Source: Phycisphaeraceae bacterium (GTDB lineage Bacteria > Planctomycetota > Phycisphaerae > Phycisphaerales > UBA1924). Taken from it: a stretch of 64,000 nucleotides of DNA. This document shows, one piece after another, positions 35,762 to 45,132 of the stretch (position 1 is its first letter; each line of letters opens with the position of its first letter). A program made the translations under genes and the position numbers. Below the pieces are notes generated by a model. It was not told the origin of the DNA and made no database searches. It saw only the letters and a program-made list of their open reading frames with translations. The stretch covers positions 1-64,000 of the forward strand of contig JACKHA010000008.1 in the NCBI GenBank assembly GCA_020639215.1, read 5' to 3'.

Positions 35762-36931
35762 ATGCACACAGGGGCTCGCGTTTCCCCACCGCCTCCCGCC
35801 CGCGGTCGGCGATCCGCCCCGAACCCGCCCGTCCGATACATTGCCCCCCGTGCTCACCACCCTGCGCCCGAGGACCTGATCCCGCGCGCCGGCCCGCTCA
35901 CCCGCCTCTCCAAGAAGGCCTGGCGCGAGTGGTGCTTCGCGCGCTCCCTCCTCGAACGCCTCTGGCCGCGCCTGGTCGTCCTGCTGGTCGTGCTCATGGC
36001 CGGCGGCGTGCTCTTCATGCGCCTCGAGCCCGAGCGCGGCCACTCCTTCGCCAAGGCCGTCTTCCTCACCTTCGGCCTCATCTTCGGCGAGCCCGCCGAG
36101 GAGTTCCCGGAGCACCCCGTCCTCCAGGGCATGTTCTTCTTCGTGCCCATCGTCGGCCTGACCATCATCATCGAGGGCATCGTCGAGCTCGCCACCCTCG
36201 TGCGCGACCGACGCCAGAACGAAAGGGCATGGTGCCGCATCATGGCCGAGTCCATGCGAAACCACATCGTGCTCGTCGGCATGGGACGCCTGGGCTACCG
36301 CACCTACGTCCTGCTCCGCCAGCTCGCCATCCCCGTCGTCGTCCTCGAGGTCAACGACAAGAACTCGTTCCTCCAGGACGTCCGCAACGACGGCGTGCCC
36401 CTGTTCATCGGCGACGCCCGACGCGAGTCCCTGCTCGTCGACGCCAACATCAGGCACGCCAAGGCCGTCATCCTCGCCACCACCGACGATCTCGCGAACC
36501 TCGAGATCGCCCTCGACGCCCGCAAGCTCAACCCCGACGTCCGCGTCGTGCTCCGAATGTTCGACCAGAACATGGCCGACAAGATCCGCGACGGGTTCAA
36601 CATCCACATCGCCATGAGCCAGTCGGCCATCTCGGCCCCGGCCTTCGCCACCGCGGCCCTCGAGCCCGACATCGTCGCCAGCACCATCATCGACCACCAG
36701 CTGGTCGTGACCCTCCGGCGGACCGTCGCCGAGGGCGACGCCCTGGACGGGAACACGATCGCCGAAGTTATGGGACGCTCCCGCGCCCACGTCCTCCGAC
36801 TCTTCCGAAAGAGCGTCGGGGCCGAGGAGCCCATCCTTTTCCCGAACTCCGGCGAGGTCCTGCGGGCCGGCGACGAGGTCTTTCTCCAGGGCCTCTACGA
36901 CCACGTCCGCGAGTTCGCCCGCGAACGCTGA
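35762..36931 (+). CDS. Two-TM ion-channel-like protein with RCK (TrkA-N/TrkA-C) domains
   Basis: From about residue 60 it has TM1 (LVVLLVVLMAGGVLF), a pore-like segment (FLTFGLIFGEPAEEFPE), TM2 (GMFFFVPIVGLTIIIEGIVELATL), an RCK N-domain with Rossmann motif NHIVLVGMGRLGYR and FIGDARRESLL, and a TrkA-C-like end. The selectivity filter TVGYG of potassium channels is absent. The start is doubtful: 35762 is the first in-frame ATG, but a TACATT box 7 nt before GTG 35850 suggests a start there, which is one frame off. A 1-nt sequencing error or real frameshift near 35850-35880 would reconcile this. Confidence 0.78.
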   Translation: MHTGARVSPPPPARGRRSAPNPPVRYIAPRAHHPAPEDLIPRAGPLTRLSKKAWREWCFARSLLERLWPRLVVLLVVLMAGGVLFMRLEPERGHSFAKAVFLTFGLIFGEPAEEFPEHPVLQGMFFFVPIVGLTIIIEGIVELATLVRDRRQNERAWCRIMAESMRNHIVLVGMGRLGYRTYVLLRQLAIPVVVLEVNDKNSFLQDVRNDGVPLFIGDARRESLLVDANIRHAKAVILATTDDLANLEIALDARKLNPDVRVVLRMFDQNMADKIRDGFNIHIAMSQSAISAPAFATAALEPDIVASTIIDHQLVVTLRRTVAEGDALDGNTIAEVMGRSRAHVLRLFRKSVGAEEPILFPNSGEVLRAGDEVFLQGLYDHVREFARER

Positions 36932-37009
36932 TCCACCCCTCCGCATCACAAACCGAGCGCACGCAAGGTGATCCGAGCGGCGGAATTCCGCTTGGCCAGC
37001 GAATTCCGC

Positions 37010-37038
37010 TTGCGTTTGCTGTGCGCACCCCTTATCAT
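37010..37038 (+). promoter_or_regulatory. Probable sigma-70-type promoter of the 37111 gene
   Basis: TTGCGT (37010-37015), a 17-nt spacer and TATCAT (37033-37038). A tandem direct repeat GAATTCCGCTTG (36983 and 37001) lies just upstream and could be an operator. Confidence 0.55.
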
Positions 37039-37110
37039 GGGAGTTGAGTCCAGGAGCGCACGCCTTCGTGTAGCGGCACGCTCATTCGAATCCGTGGAGG
37101 AGAAAGACAG

Positions 37111-37719
37111 ATGAAGACCATGATCCTTGCCGGGGCCACCGTCGCCCTGGCCACCGTTGCCCAGGCGGGCACCATCGCCACGCTGCCCCCCAACAACGGG
37201 TCCGGCGGCGTGTTCATGGAGATCACCCCGACCGGCCCCGGCCTGCTGCTCACCTCCTTCGCGGGGTACTTCAACGGCGCCGCCGGCTCCACCGGCAACG
37301 TCGAGATCTGGACGCGCCCCGGCAACTACGCTGGCTTCACCGCCTCCAACGCCGGCTGGACCCTGGCCGACACCGTGACCATCACCTCCGCCGGCACCAC
37401 CACGCTGTCCGGGCACACTTCCTTCAACTCCGCCATCGCGATCCCCGCCGGCGGCACCACCTCCGTCTACATCGCCGGCACCATCAGCGCGTCGCAGCTC
37501 CGTTACCAGGGCACCGGCACCACGTCGACCTCGACGTTCTCCAACGCCGATCTGACCCTGTTCAGCAACATCGCCCGCACCGGCGCCATTCCCTTCGGCG
37601 GCAGCCAGTTCACGCCCCGCGCCTTCGCCGGCGAGATCAACTACGACTTCATCCCCGCCCCGGCGTCCCTGGCCCTCATGGGTCTGGGCGGCCTGGTCGC
37701 CGGTCGCCGTCGCCGCTAA
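37111..37719 (+). CDS. PEP-CTERM-type sorted exported protein
   Basis: The 202-residue protein has a signal peptide (MKTMILAGATVALATVAQAG), a Gly/Thr/Ser/Asn-rich beta domain, and a classic C-terminal tail: FIPAPASLALMGLGGLVAGRRRR. Exosortase-type processing would anchor or release it at the surface. GGAGGAG about 8 nt ahead of the ATG is a strong ribosome-binding site. It has its own promoter and terminator, so it is monocistronic and probably well expressed. Function unknown. Confidence 0.88.
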   Translation: MKTMILAGATVALATVAQAGTIATLPPNNGSGGVFMEITPTGPGLLLTSFAGYFNGAAGSTGNVEIWTRPGNYAGFTASNAGWTLADTVTITSAGTTTLSGHTSFNSAIAIPAGGTTSVYIAGTISASQLRYQGTGTTSTSTFSNADLTLFSNIARTGAIPFGGSQFTPRAFAGEINYDFIPAPASLALMGLGGLVAGRRRR

Positions 37720-37770
37720 TCGCGACACGACCCGCCGGGCCATCGCCCGGCACGCATCTCGAGTCTCCGG

Positions 37771-37804
37771 GCGGCACGGCTTCCAGCCGTGCCGCTTCTT
37801 TTTT
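37771..37804 (+). terminator. Rho-independent terminator
   Basis: Stem GCGGCACGGC/GCCGTGCCGC with the loop TTCCA is followed by TTCTTTTTT. It ends the PEP-CTERM-type gene. Confidence 0.9.
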
Positions 37805-37879
37805 CCCGGCGCAATCCATCACCGACGCCGCGGCGCAGACAGCCCCGACGCCCGCCCGCCCCCGCGTACGCTCCGACCG

Positions 37880-39664
37880 ATGCGGCACGCACCGGCGTTG
37901 ACAACCCTGCTCGCCTTGGTCGCTCCCGCGCCCGCGCAGCCGACCGACGCCGCGCTACCCCCACCGCCCGAATGGGCCCAGGGTGCCGTCTGGTACCAGG
38001 TCTTCCCGGAGCGATTCGCGAACGGGAACCCGGCCAACGACCCGAGCACCCCCGGCGCGTTCACGCCCGCGTGGACCTCCGACTTCTACTCGACCACGCC
38101 CCTCGAAACCGAGTCCGCCTGGGCCGGCGCGGCGGCATGGAACCGAGAACACCGCGTCCTGTCCGCACGCTCGCCCATCGCCCGCGTCATCCCGTTCCGG
38201 CGCTACGGCGGCGACCTCCAGGGCGTCGCCGCCCGCCTCGACCACCTGCAAGCCCTCGGCGTCACCGCCATCTACCTGTGCCCGGTGTTCCAGGCCCGCA
38301 GCGAGCACAAGTACGAGACCAGCGACCACCGCCACATCGACGAGTCGCTTGGAAACACAGGCCCCGCCCGCCCCGTCTGGTCCCCCGACCCGCTCGAAAC
38401 CGCCGACCCCGCCACCTGGCGCTGGACCGAGGCCGACCGATTCCTCATCGACGTGCTCATCCCGGAGGTCCACGCTCGCGGCATGAGGATCGTCCTCGAC
38501 GGCGTGTGGAACCACGTCGGGCGCGAGCACTGGGCCTTCCAGGACGTGATGCGGAACGGGCGATCCTCGCCATACGCCGACTGGTTCCGCGTCCGCTTCG
38601 ATGCCGACGGGAAGGTGGTGTCGTGGACCGGCTGGGACCGGGCCAATGGCGACCTGCCCGAGTTCGCCCAGACGCGCGGGGGCGACCTGGTCGAGCCCGT
38701 CAAGGCCCACATCTTCGCCGTCACGCGGCGCTGGATGGACCCCAACGACGACGGCGACCCCAGCGACGGGATCGACGGCTGGCGACTCGACGTCGCGCCC
38801 GACATTGGCATCGCCTTCTGGCGCGACTGGCACGCGCTGGTCAAGTCGATCAACCCGGAGGCCGTGACCATCGGCGAGATCTGGGAGCCCGCCGACCGCT
38901 GGATCGACGCGGGCTGCTTCGACGCGCAGATGGGCTACCCGGTCGCGATGGCCCTGCTCGACTGGCTCCGAGCCAACCAGGACGGCCCGTGGCTCTCGCG
39001 CCGCCTCGAGCGCCTCATCGGCGACGCCGACGCCCACGACCGGGCCGCCATGTGCCTCATGTCCAGCCACGACACCGAGCGCTTCGCGTCGATGCTCCAG
39101 AACCCGGGCCGCGAGTACGACGCGGCCCGAGGGGCCGTCCGCGGCACGGTTCTGGCCAGTGGCGGGGGCTACCACGCCGGCCGCGCCTCGCCGGAGGCCT
39201 ACGACCGCGTCGTGCTCGCCTTCGCGATCCTCACCGCCCTGCCCGGCAGCCCGATGCTGTTCCAGGGCGACGAGTTCGGCATGGTCGGCGGCGACGACCC
39301 AGAGTGCCGCAAGCCGGTCCCGTGGCCCGACCTCGGGCCCTACGACTCGCCCGACGACGCGCCGATGCGCGAGATGGGCGAGCGCCTCGCGCCGTGGCTG
39401 CGCCTGCGAACCGACCCGGACCTGGCCCCGGTGCTTCGCTTCGGCGACCTGACGCTGCACGAACCGGGGTCGCCGCATGTCGTCGTGATCGAGCGCCGCC
39501 TGGACGAACGCCGGGTCGTGCTGGTGGCCAACCGGGGCGACGGGATGTTCGACGCCGCATCGACGCTGGGCGGGCTCGGGCTATCGGGCGTTGCGAGCGT
39601 CGATGGCGTCCGGGACGCGACCCTGCCGCCCCGATCGGCCCGCCTGTGGCTTGGCGGGCGATGA
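37880..39664 (+). CDS. Exported GH13-family alpha-amylase-like enzyme
   Basis: The 594-residue protein has a short signal peptide (RHAPALTTLLALVAPAPA). The GH13 barrel shows GAVWYQVFPERFANG, RYGGDLQGVAARLDHL, DGVWNHVG, DGWRLDVAPD with nucleophile Asp304, TIGEIWEPAD with acid/base Glu333, and MSSHDTERF with Asp398. The WYQVFPERF opening and the long insert before the DGVWNHVG region resemble cyclomaltodextrinase/neopullulanase-type members. Acts on alpha-1,4-glucans outside the cytoplasm. TACGCT lies 7 nt before the ATG. Confidence 0.92.
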   Translation: MRHAPALTTLLALVAPAPAQPTDAALPPPPEWAQGAVWYQVFPERFANGNPANDPSTPGAFTPAWTSDFYSTTPLETESAWAGAAAWNREHRVLSARSPIARVIPFRRYGGDLQGVAARLDHLQALGVTAIYLCPVFQARSEHKYETSDHRHIDESLGNTGPARPVWSPDPLETADPATWRWTEADRFLIDVLIPEVHARGMRIVLDGVWNHVGREHWAFQDVMRNGRSSPYADWFRVRFDADGKVVSWTGWDRANGDLPEFAQTRGGDLVEPVKAHIFAVTRRWMDPNDDGDPSDGIDGWRLDVAPDIGIAFWRDWHALVKSINPEAVTIGEIWEPADRWIDAGCFDAQMGYPVAMALLDWLRANQDGPWLSRRLERLIGDADAHDRAAMCLMSSHDTERFASMLQNPGREYDAARGAVRGTVLASGGGYHAGRASPEAYDRVVLAFAILTALPGSPMLFQGDEFGMVGGDDPECRKPVPWPDLGPYDSPDDAPMREMGERLAPWLRLRTDPDLAPVLRFGDLTLHEPGSPHVVVIERRLDERRVVLVANRGDGMFDAASTLGGLGLSGVASVDGVRDATLPPRSARLWLGGR

Positions 39665-39797
39665 CCACGCCGCGGCACCTACGGGCAGGGCGGCCGGCGA
39701 TCCGAACAGACCCCATGCCTCCGCCGCCGCGCACCCGTGTCCCGTGCCCGAAACCCGGTGTCCGGCCGCAGAACCTGCGCGTTTTGGTGCGGGAGCG

Positions 39798-39806
39798 TGA
39801 TAGAAT
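39798..39806 (+). promoter_or_regulatory. Extended -10 promoter ahead of the dockerin gene
   Basis: TGATAGAAT fits an extended -10 (TGnTATAAT). No clear -35 is seen. The resulting leader to the GTG at 39955 is about 140 nt. Confidence 0.5.
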
Positions 39807-39954
39807 CCCCATGGCGCGACGCGGGATGGAGAGACGCGCGCCGCACACCATGGCAGTTGTCCGCGCGGGCGGCGGTCGTCCGCCCGCGCTCGAGTTCCGC
39901 ACCATCGCCGGCGCGCCCAACGCGCGCGGCGGAGTTGAGACAGGGAGAAGAACC

Positions 39955-42067
39955 GTGAAGATGCGTGCAGGCATGGGCGTGGCGATCCTGGCGGCAATCG
40001 CCGGCCAGGCGATGGGACAGGCGACGATCGACGGACGCCTCTCGGGCGACGAGTCGTTCTACGGCCCGATCCTGTTCGTCCAGAACACCCCGACCTCGTT
40101 CGGCGACAACAACCCGGCGAACGTCCCGCCCTCGGGCAACGCGCTGAGCGCGACCCAGGGCGTCGAGATCGCCATCCCGCTCTCGGCCATCGGCGGCAGC
40201 GGGTCGTTCCGACTCGCCGGCTGGATCACCTCCGGCGACCACACGTTCATGTCCAACCAGGTGATCGGCGGGCTGCCCAACCTGGGCAACCTCGGCGGAA
40301 CGTCGACTTCACCGGCATCGCCGGGCAGCAGTGGATCAACATCAACGCCGCCGCCGTCGGCACCGCCCCCACGATCGACGGCACCCTCGACGCCGCCATC
40401 TACGGCGCGAACCAGGACGGCTGGGCCCAGAGCAACTTCACGGGCTTCGGCGACTCGATGAACCCCATCCCGACCGGCGGCGGCGGCTCGGAGATCAACG
40501 CCGTCTACGCCTGCACCAACGGCGGCGTGCTCTACCTCATGATCACCGGCAACGTCGAGGCCAACGGCAACGGCCTGGCCCTCTTCTTCGATACGAACGC
40601 CGGCACCGGCCAGGGCACGCTCTCGGCGGCCAACCCCTCCATCGACAACCCATCCGGCAACGGGCAGACCAACATCCTCAACGCGATGGCCAACACGGTG
40701 TTCGACGCGGGCTTCACCGCCGACTACTTCGTCGACGTGGCCGGGCGTGACACGGGCGGGGCCATCTTCGCCGTCGGCGCGCGTTCGCCGATCTGAACGG
40801 GCGCCACCGGGTTCTTCTCCGGCTCGGGCGGGTACGCCTCGGTCGGCGCGCGCTCACCGGCGGGACCGGCGGCCCGGCGATCGCCATGACCGTCGACAAC
40901 TCCAACATCCTGGGCGTCACCGGCTCGGCCCCGGTCCAGATCCCCAGCCGCGACGACTCGGTCGGCTCCGAGATCGATGGGCTCTACGCCCGCATCGACA
41001 CCGCCACCAACTCGCTCTACCTGCTCGTGACCGGCAACATGGAGATCAACTCCAACAAGCTCAACCTCTTCTTCGACGCCGACTCCTCCACCAGCAACGA
41101 GGGCCAGAACCCCCTCAGCGGCCAGAACGTCGACATCTCGTTCAACGGCCTGAACCGCATGGGCGGCGACGGGATCGACCCCGGCGTGACCTTCGAGGCC
41201 GGCTTCTTCGCCGACTTCTGGATCAACTACAACACGTTCTCCTCCAACCCCGTGCAGCACTACCTCGACTGCGCCCGCCTGCGCACCAACGGGCCGCTCA
41301 AGACCCTCAACGGCGGCAACCTGGACTACGGGTGCTACTCGGGCGGGTCGAAACTGGACCAGTTCCCGATCATGTTCGACGGGCCGACCATCAACGCCCA
41401 GGCGACCAACGGCTCGATCGCCAACATCTACTCGGAGTACGCCCCGCAGGCGTCGCTCGACGCGCTCCTGGCCGCCCAGGCCGTCAGCCCCGAGTTCCCC
41501 GAGCCCCAGAACTTCGTCAGCAGCACGCCCAAGATCGAGGGCACGTCCGACCAGAACAACATCGCCGGCGTCACCAACGCCAGCGCCACCGGGGCCGAGC
41601 TGGTCACGACCGGCGTGGAGATTCGCATCGACCTGGACGAGCTCGGCTGGGACGGCGTGAGCGACATCAAGGTCGCCGGCTGGATCTCCAGCAACGGGTT
41701 CGACTTCGTCTCCGATCAGGTGCTCGGCGGCCTGCCCGCCCAGGGCAACCTCGGCGAGGTCCGCCAGGTCAACTTCCAGAACATCGCCGGCGTGCAGTGC
41801 GTCGTCATCCCCGCCGGCGGCACCGCCTGCGAGCCCGACTTGACCACCGGCGCCCATCCCAGGGCGCCTGGCTACGGCGTGCCCAACGGCATCCTCAACA
41901 ACGACGACTTCTTCTACTACCTGGCCCAGTTCGCCGCCGGCAACGTCGCGGTGGCCGACCTGACCACCGGCGCGATCCCGGGCACCCCCGGCTACGGCGT
42001 GCCGAACGGGATCATCAACAACGACGACTTCTTCTACTACCTCGCGATCTTCGCCGCCGGCTGCTGA
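39955..42067 (+). pseudogene. GC-type dockerin-anchored exported protein, broken by frameshifts
   Basis: The first piece starts at GTG 39955 (GGGAG 7 nt ahead) with a signal peptide (GVAILAAIAGQAMGQ) and reads to about 40300 (GNLGG). One base appears missing there, after which the protein continues in another frame (NVDFTGIAGQQWIN ... GTLDAAIYGANQDGW) to a stop at 40796. The third piece, in the third frame, runs to 42067. The C-terminus has two near-identical GC-type dockerin repeats (DLTTGAIPGTPGYGVPNG, NNDDFFYYLA) ending AAGC. The long, well-preserved pieces point to sequencing or assembly error or a very recent pseudogene. Confidence 0.8.
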
Positions 42068-42096
42068 GCCGGAGCCCGACGCGTCGGCGTCGCGGT
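42068..42096. repeat. Short palindrome after the dockerin gene
   Basis: GAGCCCGACGCGTCGGCGTCGCGG, a copy of the 'agcccgacgcg' family, directly after the stop codon. Confidence 0.5.
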
Positions 42097-42118
42097 TGTC
42101 CGACATCGACGAATCCCC

Positions 42119-42155
42119 ACGGGGGCGGGCCGCAGGGTCCGCTCCCTTTTTCGTT
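42119..42155 (+). terminator. Possible terminator of the dockerin gene
   Basis: An imperfect stem GGGCGG/CCGCTCCC is followed by TTTTT. Pairing is partial, so the call is tentative. Confidence 0.45.
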
Positions 42156-42345
42156 CCCGGACGCGTTGTCGGACTGGCGTGTCAGGGATCGTCTCCGGCG
42201 CGCGGTTGAGGGGTTGAAGGGACGCATTGAGGCGTCCCGATCGATCGGCCGCGTGTCGGCGCCTGAGTGGCGCGACCCGACGCCGGCCCCGCACACACCC
42301 CGGACCACAGGGGATCCCCGCGCCATCGCGGGGAAGGAGGTCGCC

Positions 42346-43002
42346 ATGTTCTCGTCCGCCAAGTCCAACCGAACCAACCGCCTGGCCCGCGTGGTCGTGG
42401 CCTGTGCCGGGGCGTGCGCCCTGACGGCGACCGCGTCGGCCCAGTACGGTCGCCCGGACTACCGCACGGGGTCGCGCGACCGGTCGTACGAGCCCGTGCG
42501 CCATGTGGAGCCGGTCCGCGGCGGGGGCATCGGGTACGGGCGCGAGCCCGAGCGTGAGGTGGTCCGCGAGGTCGTGATCGCGAAAGTGTGGATCGACGGG
42601 TGCTGCTTCGAGATTACCGAGTGCCAGGGGATCCGTGCGGGGCTGATCGAGGCGCTCGAGCGCCGGGGGTACAGGGTCTGGTGCGAGGGTTACACGGTGG
42701 TGGTCGACACGTCGTGCCACCAGCCGCGGATCCGGTTCGAGTCGTGCGAGTACGACCTGATCCAGCGGGAGCGGTGCGAGGAGCTGCGCCTGTGGGCCCG
42801 CGCGATCGAGCGGCATCCCGTCGTGGTCCACCCCGCGCCCAGGCCCGTCGAGCCGGTGTTTCGGTCGTACCGGTACGACAACTCGTGCGGTCGTCCGTCG
42901 TACCGCGAGTACTACCGCGGGCGGAGCGAGGGCTTCGGGATCCGGATCGGGTTCGGGGACGATCGCTTCGAGGCCCGCGGCGGCGGGTACTGGCGCGACT
43001 AA
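42346..43002 (+). CDS. Uncharacterised exported protein rich in Arg, Tyr and Glu
   Basis: The 218-residue protein has a long signal peptide (RLARVVVACAGACALTATASA) and AAGGAGG about 5 nt ahead of the ATG. The mature part is very polar. A central block (VIAKVWIDGCCFEITECQGIRAGLIEALERRGYRVWCEGYTVVVDTSC) has five cysteines that may form disulfides, and the C-terminus is Arg/Tyr-rich. No family recognised. Confidence 0.7.
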   Translation: MFSSAKSNRTNRLARVVVACAGACALTATASAQYGRPDYRTGSRDRSYEPVRHVEPVRGGGIGYGREPEREVVREVVIAKVWIDGCCFEITECQGIRAGLIEALERRGYRVWCEGYTVVVDTSCHQPRIRFESCEYDLIQRERCEELRLWARAIERHPVVVHPAPRPVEPVFRSYRYDNSCGRPSYREYYRGRSEGFGIRIGFGDDRFEARGGGYWRD

Positions 43003-43065
43003 CCCGGAGCAGGCCGGTGGGCGCGAGCCCGTCGGGTGAACCGGGACATCCCCAAGACGCGAGGC

Positions 43066-43106
43066 GCGGGCGGGGCTGCGAGGCCCCGCCCGCGTTGTTG
43101 TTGGAG
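43066..43106 (+). terminator. Rho-independent terminator
   Basis: Stem CGCGGGCGGGGC/GCCCCGCCCGCG with a short loop, followed by TTGTTGTT, 64 nt after the stop at 43002. Confidence 0.75.
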
Positions 43107-43160
43107 CGGGCGGGGCCACGAGGCGTGCCGCGGGCTGCCATTGGGCGCTCGGGCGATGCC

Positions 43161-43234
43161 CGATTGAGCCGATCGCGCGAGCGACCGAGTCTTCGTGCGT
43201 TCGTCGTCGATCGCTCGCGCGATCGGCTCAATCG
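43161..43234. repeat. Perfect 24-bp inverted repeat downstream of the terminase gene
   Basis: Bases 43161-43184 and 43211-43234 are exact reverse complements separated by 26 nt. The arms contain CGATCGCGCGAGCGA. It lies between the convergent 3' ends of the exported-protein and terminase genes. Confidence 0.9.
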
Positions 43235-43261
43235 GCACGCCCTTTCGGGAGTGGGAGCGGG

Positions 43262-44902
43262 TCAGCGGTACCCGGAGTTGGTCGACGTGAACGGCTTGTC
43301 GAGCGCGGTGACGAGGTATCGGAGTGCATCGACGGCATGGTCGTGCCCGTCCTTGACGGGGACCATGCTCTCGGGGTTGTCCTCGGGGTAGTGGTAGCGT
43401 TCGAGCGATTCGATCAGCGTGGTGCAGCGGGCGTGGATGCGCAGGCGGGGCGGGCCGCTGGCGGGCTTGAGGCGGGCGCGGAGGGCCATGAGCCCCTCGC
43501 CGAGGGGGAAGGGGCGTGCCTGGACGCGCAGGCCGGCCTTCTTCATGGTCTCGATGTTGGAGACGCCGGTCTGCTCGTGGCGCTGGTGCCCGGCGGGGTC
43601 GGCGGCGATCCAGGTCGGGACCGGGATCGAGCGGCGCTGGGGCGAGTCGGTGAGTTCGCGGATGTGGTCGTCGAGCAGCACCTCGGCGCGGGCGTGCTCG
43701 TCGGCGATCCAGAGGTTGTCGTCCGCGTCGAGGGCGGCCCAGAGGATGACGGTCGGGGCGCGGAAGCCGAAGTCGATGCCGGCGTACCACGTCGGCGACG
43801 CGGCGTCCTGGTGCTCGCTCGGGACGGCGTGGCAGACGTGGATGGCGGGGTCGAACTCGGGCAGGACGGCGTGCCCCCGGCTGGGGCGTCGGCACAGCAT
43901 CTCGCTCTCCCAGGCGGCCTGGGAGACGCGGGACTTCATGGTGATGGCGTCGGCGATAGGGATGTGCCCGGCGTCGGGCTCGCTTCTCTGCTTCGCGCGG
44001 CCATCGCACTCGGGCAGGAGCGGGCAGTCGGCGTCGGGGGCGCGGCAGGTGTACTCGGGGCCGCAGCGTTCGAGCACGTCGACGAGGCCCCACTTGAAGA
44101 GGCGGCGATGGCCCGACGTGCAGTCCTTGACGAGTTGGAACATCAGGCCGTGCGGGCGGTGCATGGTGGAGAGGCACTCGACCGCGCCGCGGACGTGGAC
44201 CGGGCCGCACTGTTTGGAGCGTGTGGTGAACTGGGCGGCCTCCCAGATGGAGGGGTCGAAGAGGTCGACCTCGTCGCAGCGGAGTTTCTGGACGCGCGTG
44301 CCGCGGACGGAGGCCTGGCTTGCGGCGAGGATCTCGGCGTTCGAGGCGTTGGTGAGGGCGATGCGGCGCTCGGTGATGCGTCCGTCGAGCAGGGCGGCCA
44401 GTTCGGGCTGCTCGAAGAAGCGGCGGAGGTGGGCGAACATGCGCTTGGCCTGTTCGAGCGAGCCGGCAAGGATGCGGATGTCGATGCCGGGCTTATAGAC
44501 CAGGTCGAGGACGGTGGCGACGGCGCCGAGGAAGGTCTTGCCCCCGCCTCGGTTGGCCCAGAGGACGAGGTCGGGGGGAGAAGCGACGGAGGGACGGAGC
44601 GACGGAGCGACGGAGGGGGTGGGGATGTGGCCGTTGTTGGAAACGGATGTGGAGGCGGGCTCGGCATCAGCGCGGCGATCGTGAGATCGCGGTGTGATGG
44701 GCCGTTGCAGCGACGGATTCGCCGCGATCTCACGATCGCGGCTCTGATCGGGGATATCGCCTTCGAAGTAGGTGTGTTTGATGTAGTCGAAGGGGGCGTT
44801 GTGCCCGTTGATGAGGGGCGTGCGGCAGATGCGGACGTTGAGGTGGTCGGCGATCCATTGGTGGAGCGCGTGCGGCGTCGTGGGGCGATTGGGGTCGTCC
44901 AT
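43262..44902 (-). CDS. Phage-type terminase large subunit
   Basis: The 546-residue protein combines an ATPase and an RNase H-like nuclease as in DNA-packaging motors. Walker A is WANRGGGKTFLGAV, Walker B LRCDEVD, and nuclease carboxylates lie in YAGIDFGFRAPT, WIAADPAG and DGHDHAVDALRYL. Residues about 53-110, just before the Walker A, come from palindromic repeats (44575-44742) and read as Ser/Pro/Arg-rich filler, so this copy may have a floppy insert. No portal, capsid, tail or protease gene is near. It may be a prophage relic or a domesticated function. Confidence 0.85.
   Translation of the reverse strand: MDDPNRPTTPHALHQWIADHLNVRICRTPLINGHNAPFDYIKHTYFEGDIPDQSRDREIAANPSLQRPITPRSHDRRADAEPASTSVSNNGHIPTPSVAPSLRPSVASPPDLVLWANRGGGKTFLGAVATVLDLVYKPGIDIRILAGSLEQAKRMFAHLRRFFEQPELAALLDGRITERRIALTNASNAEILAASQASVRGTRVQKLRCDEVDLFDPSIWEAAQFTTRSKQCGPVHVRGAVECLSTMHRPHGLMFQLVKDCTSGHRRLFKWGLVDVLERCGPEYTCRAPDADCPLLPECDGRAKQRSEPDAGHIPIADAITMKSRVSQAAWESEMLCRRPSRGHAVLPEFDPAIHVCHAVPSEHQDAASPTWYAGIDFGFRAPTVILWAALDADDNLWIADEHARAEVLLDDHIRELTDSPQRRSIPVPTWIAADPAGHQRHEQTGVSNIETMKKAGLRVQARPFPLGEGLMALRARLKPASGPPRLRIHARCTTLIESLERYHYPEDNPESMVPVKDGHDHAVDALRYLVTALDKPFTSTNSGYR
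44575..44742. repeat. Palindromic repeats inserted in frame in the terminase gene
   Basis: A 17-bp exact inverted pair lies at 44676-44692 and 44722-44738. Next to it, at about 44580-44625, lies a run of 'gacggagcgacgga' repeats of the type also found inside carB. Confidence 0.8.
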
Positions 44903-44917
44903 GAGGGGGTTCCGGGG

Positions 44918-44972
44918 TGACGGATTGACGGATTGACGGATTGACGAAGAGATGAAGAGACGAAGGGAGAGG
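44918..44972. repeat. Tandem 'gattgacg' and 'gagatgaagagacgaag' run
   Basis: Four near-identical 9-nt units (gattgacg) are followed by purine-rich units, between the terminase start and the next repeat. Confidence 0.6.
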
Positions 44973-45007
44973 GAGAGAGAGAGAGAGGGCTGAGGCGTTG
45001 GGGGCGT

Positions 45008-45132
45008 GATGGACGCCGGTCCTGAGGCTCTGCGAAGGGCCGGGTCGAGCGAACGGAGGGCGTTGGCAACGGGTTGATCGACCCGGACCTTCGGCGCCCA
45101 TCCCGGAGAAGGGCCTTCTCAGGTCCGGCGTC
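45008..45132. repeat. Full copy of the 'gacgccggtcctgaggc' dispersed repeat
   Basis: The arms GACGCCGGTCCTGAGGC and ...CTTCTCAGGTCCGGCGTC are reverse complements, with inner arms GGGCCGGGTCGAGC and GATCGACCCGGACCTTCG. Its right end supplies the last four codons and the stop of the 76-residue gene. Confidence 0.85.

Noticed and set aside
44918..44972. A CRISPR array from the tandem short repeats
   Set aside because: The units are 8-9 nt, degenerate and without spacers of constant length, and no cas gene is present.
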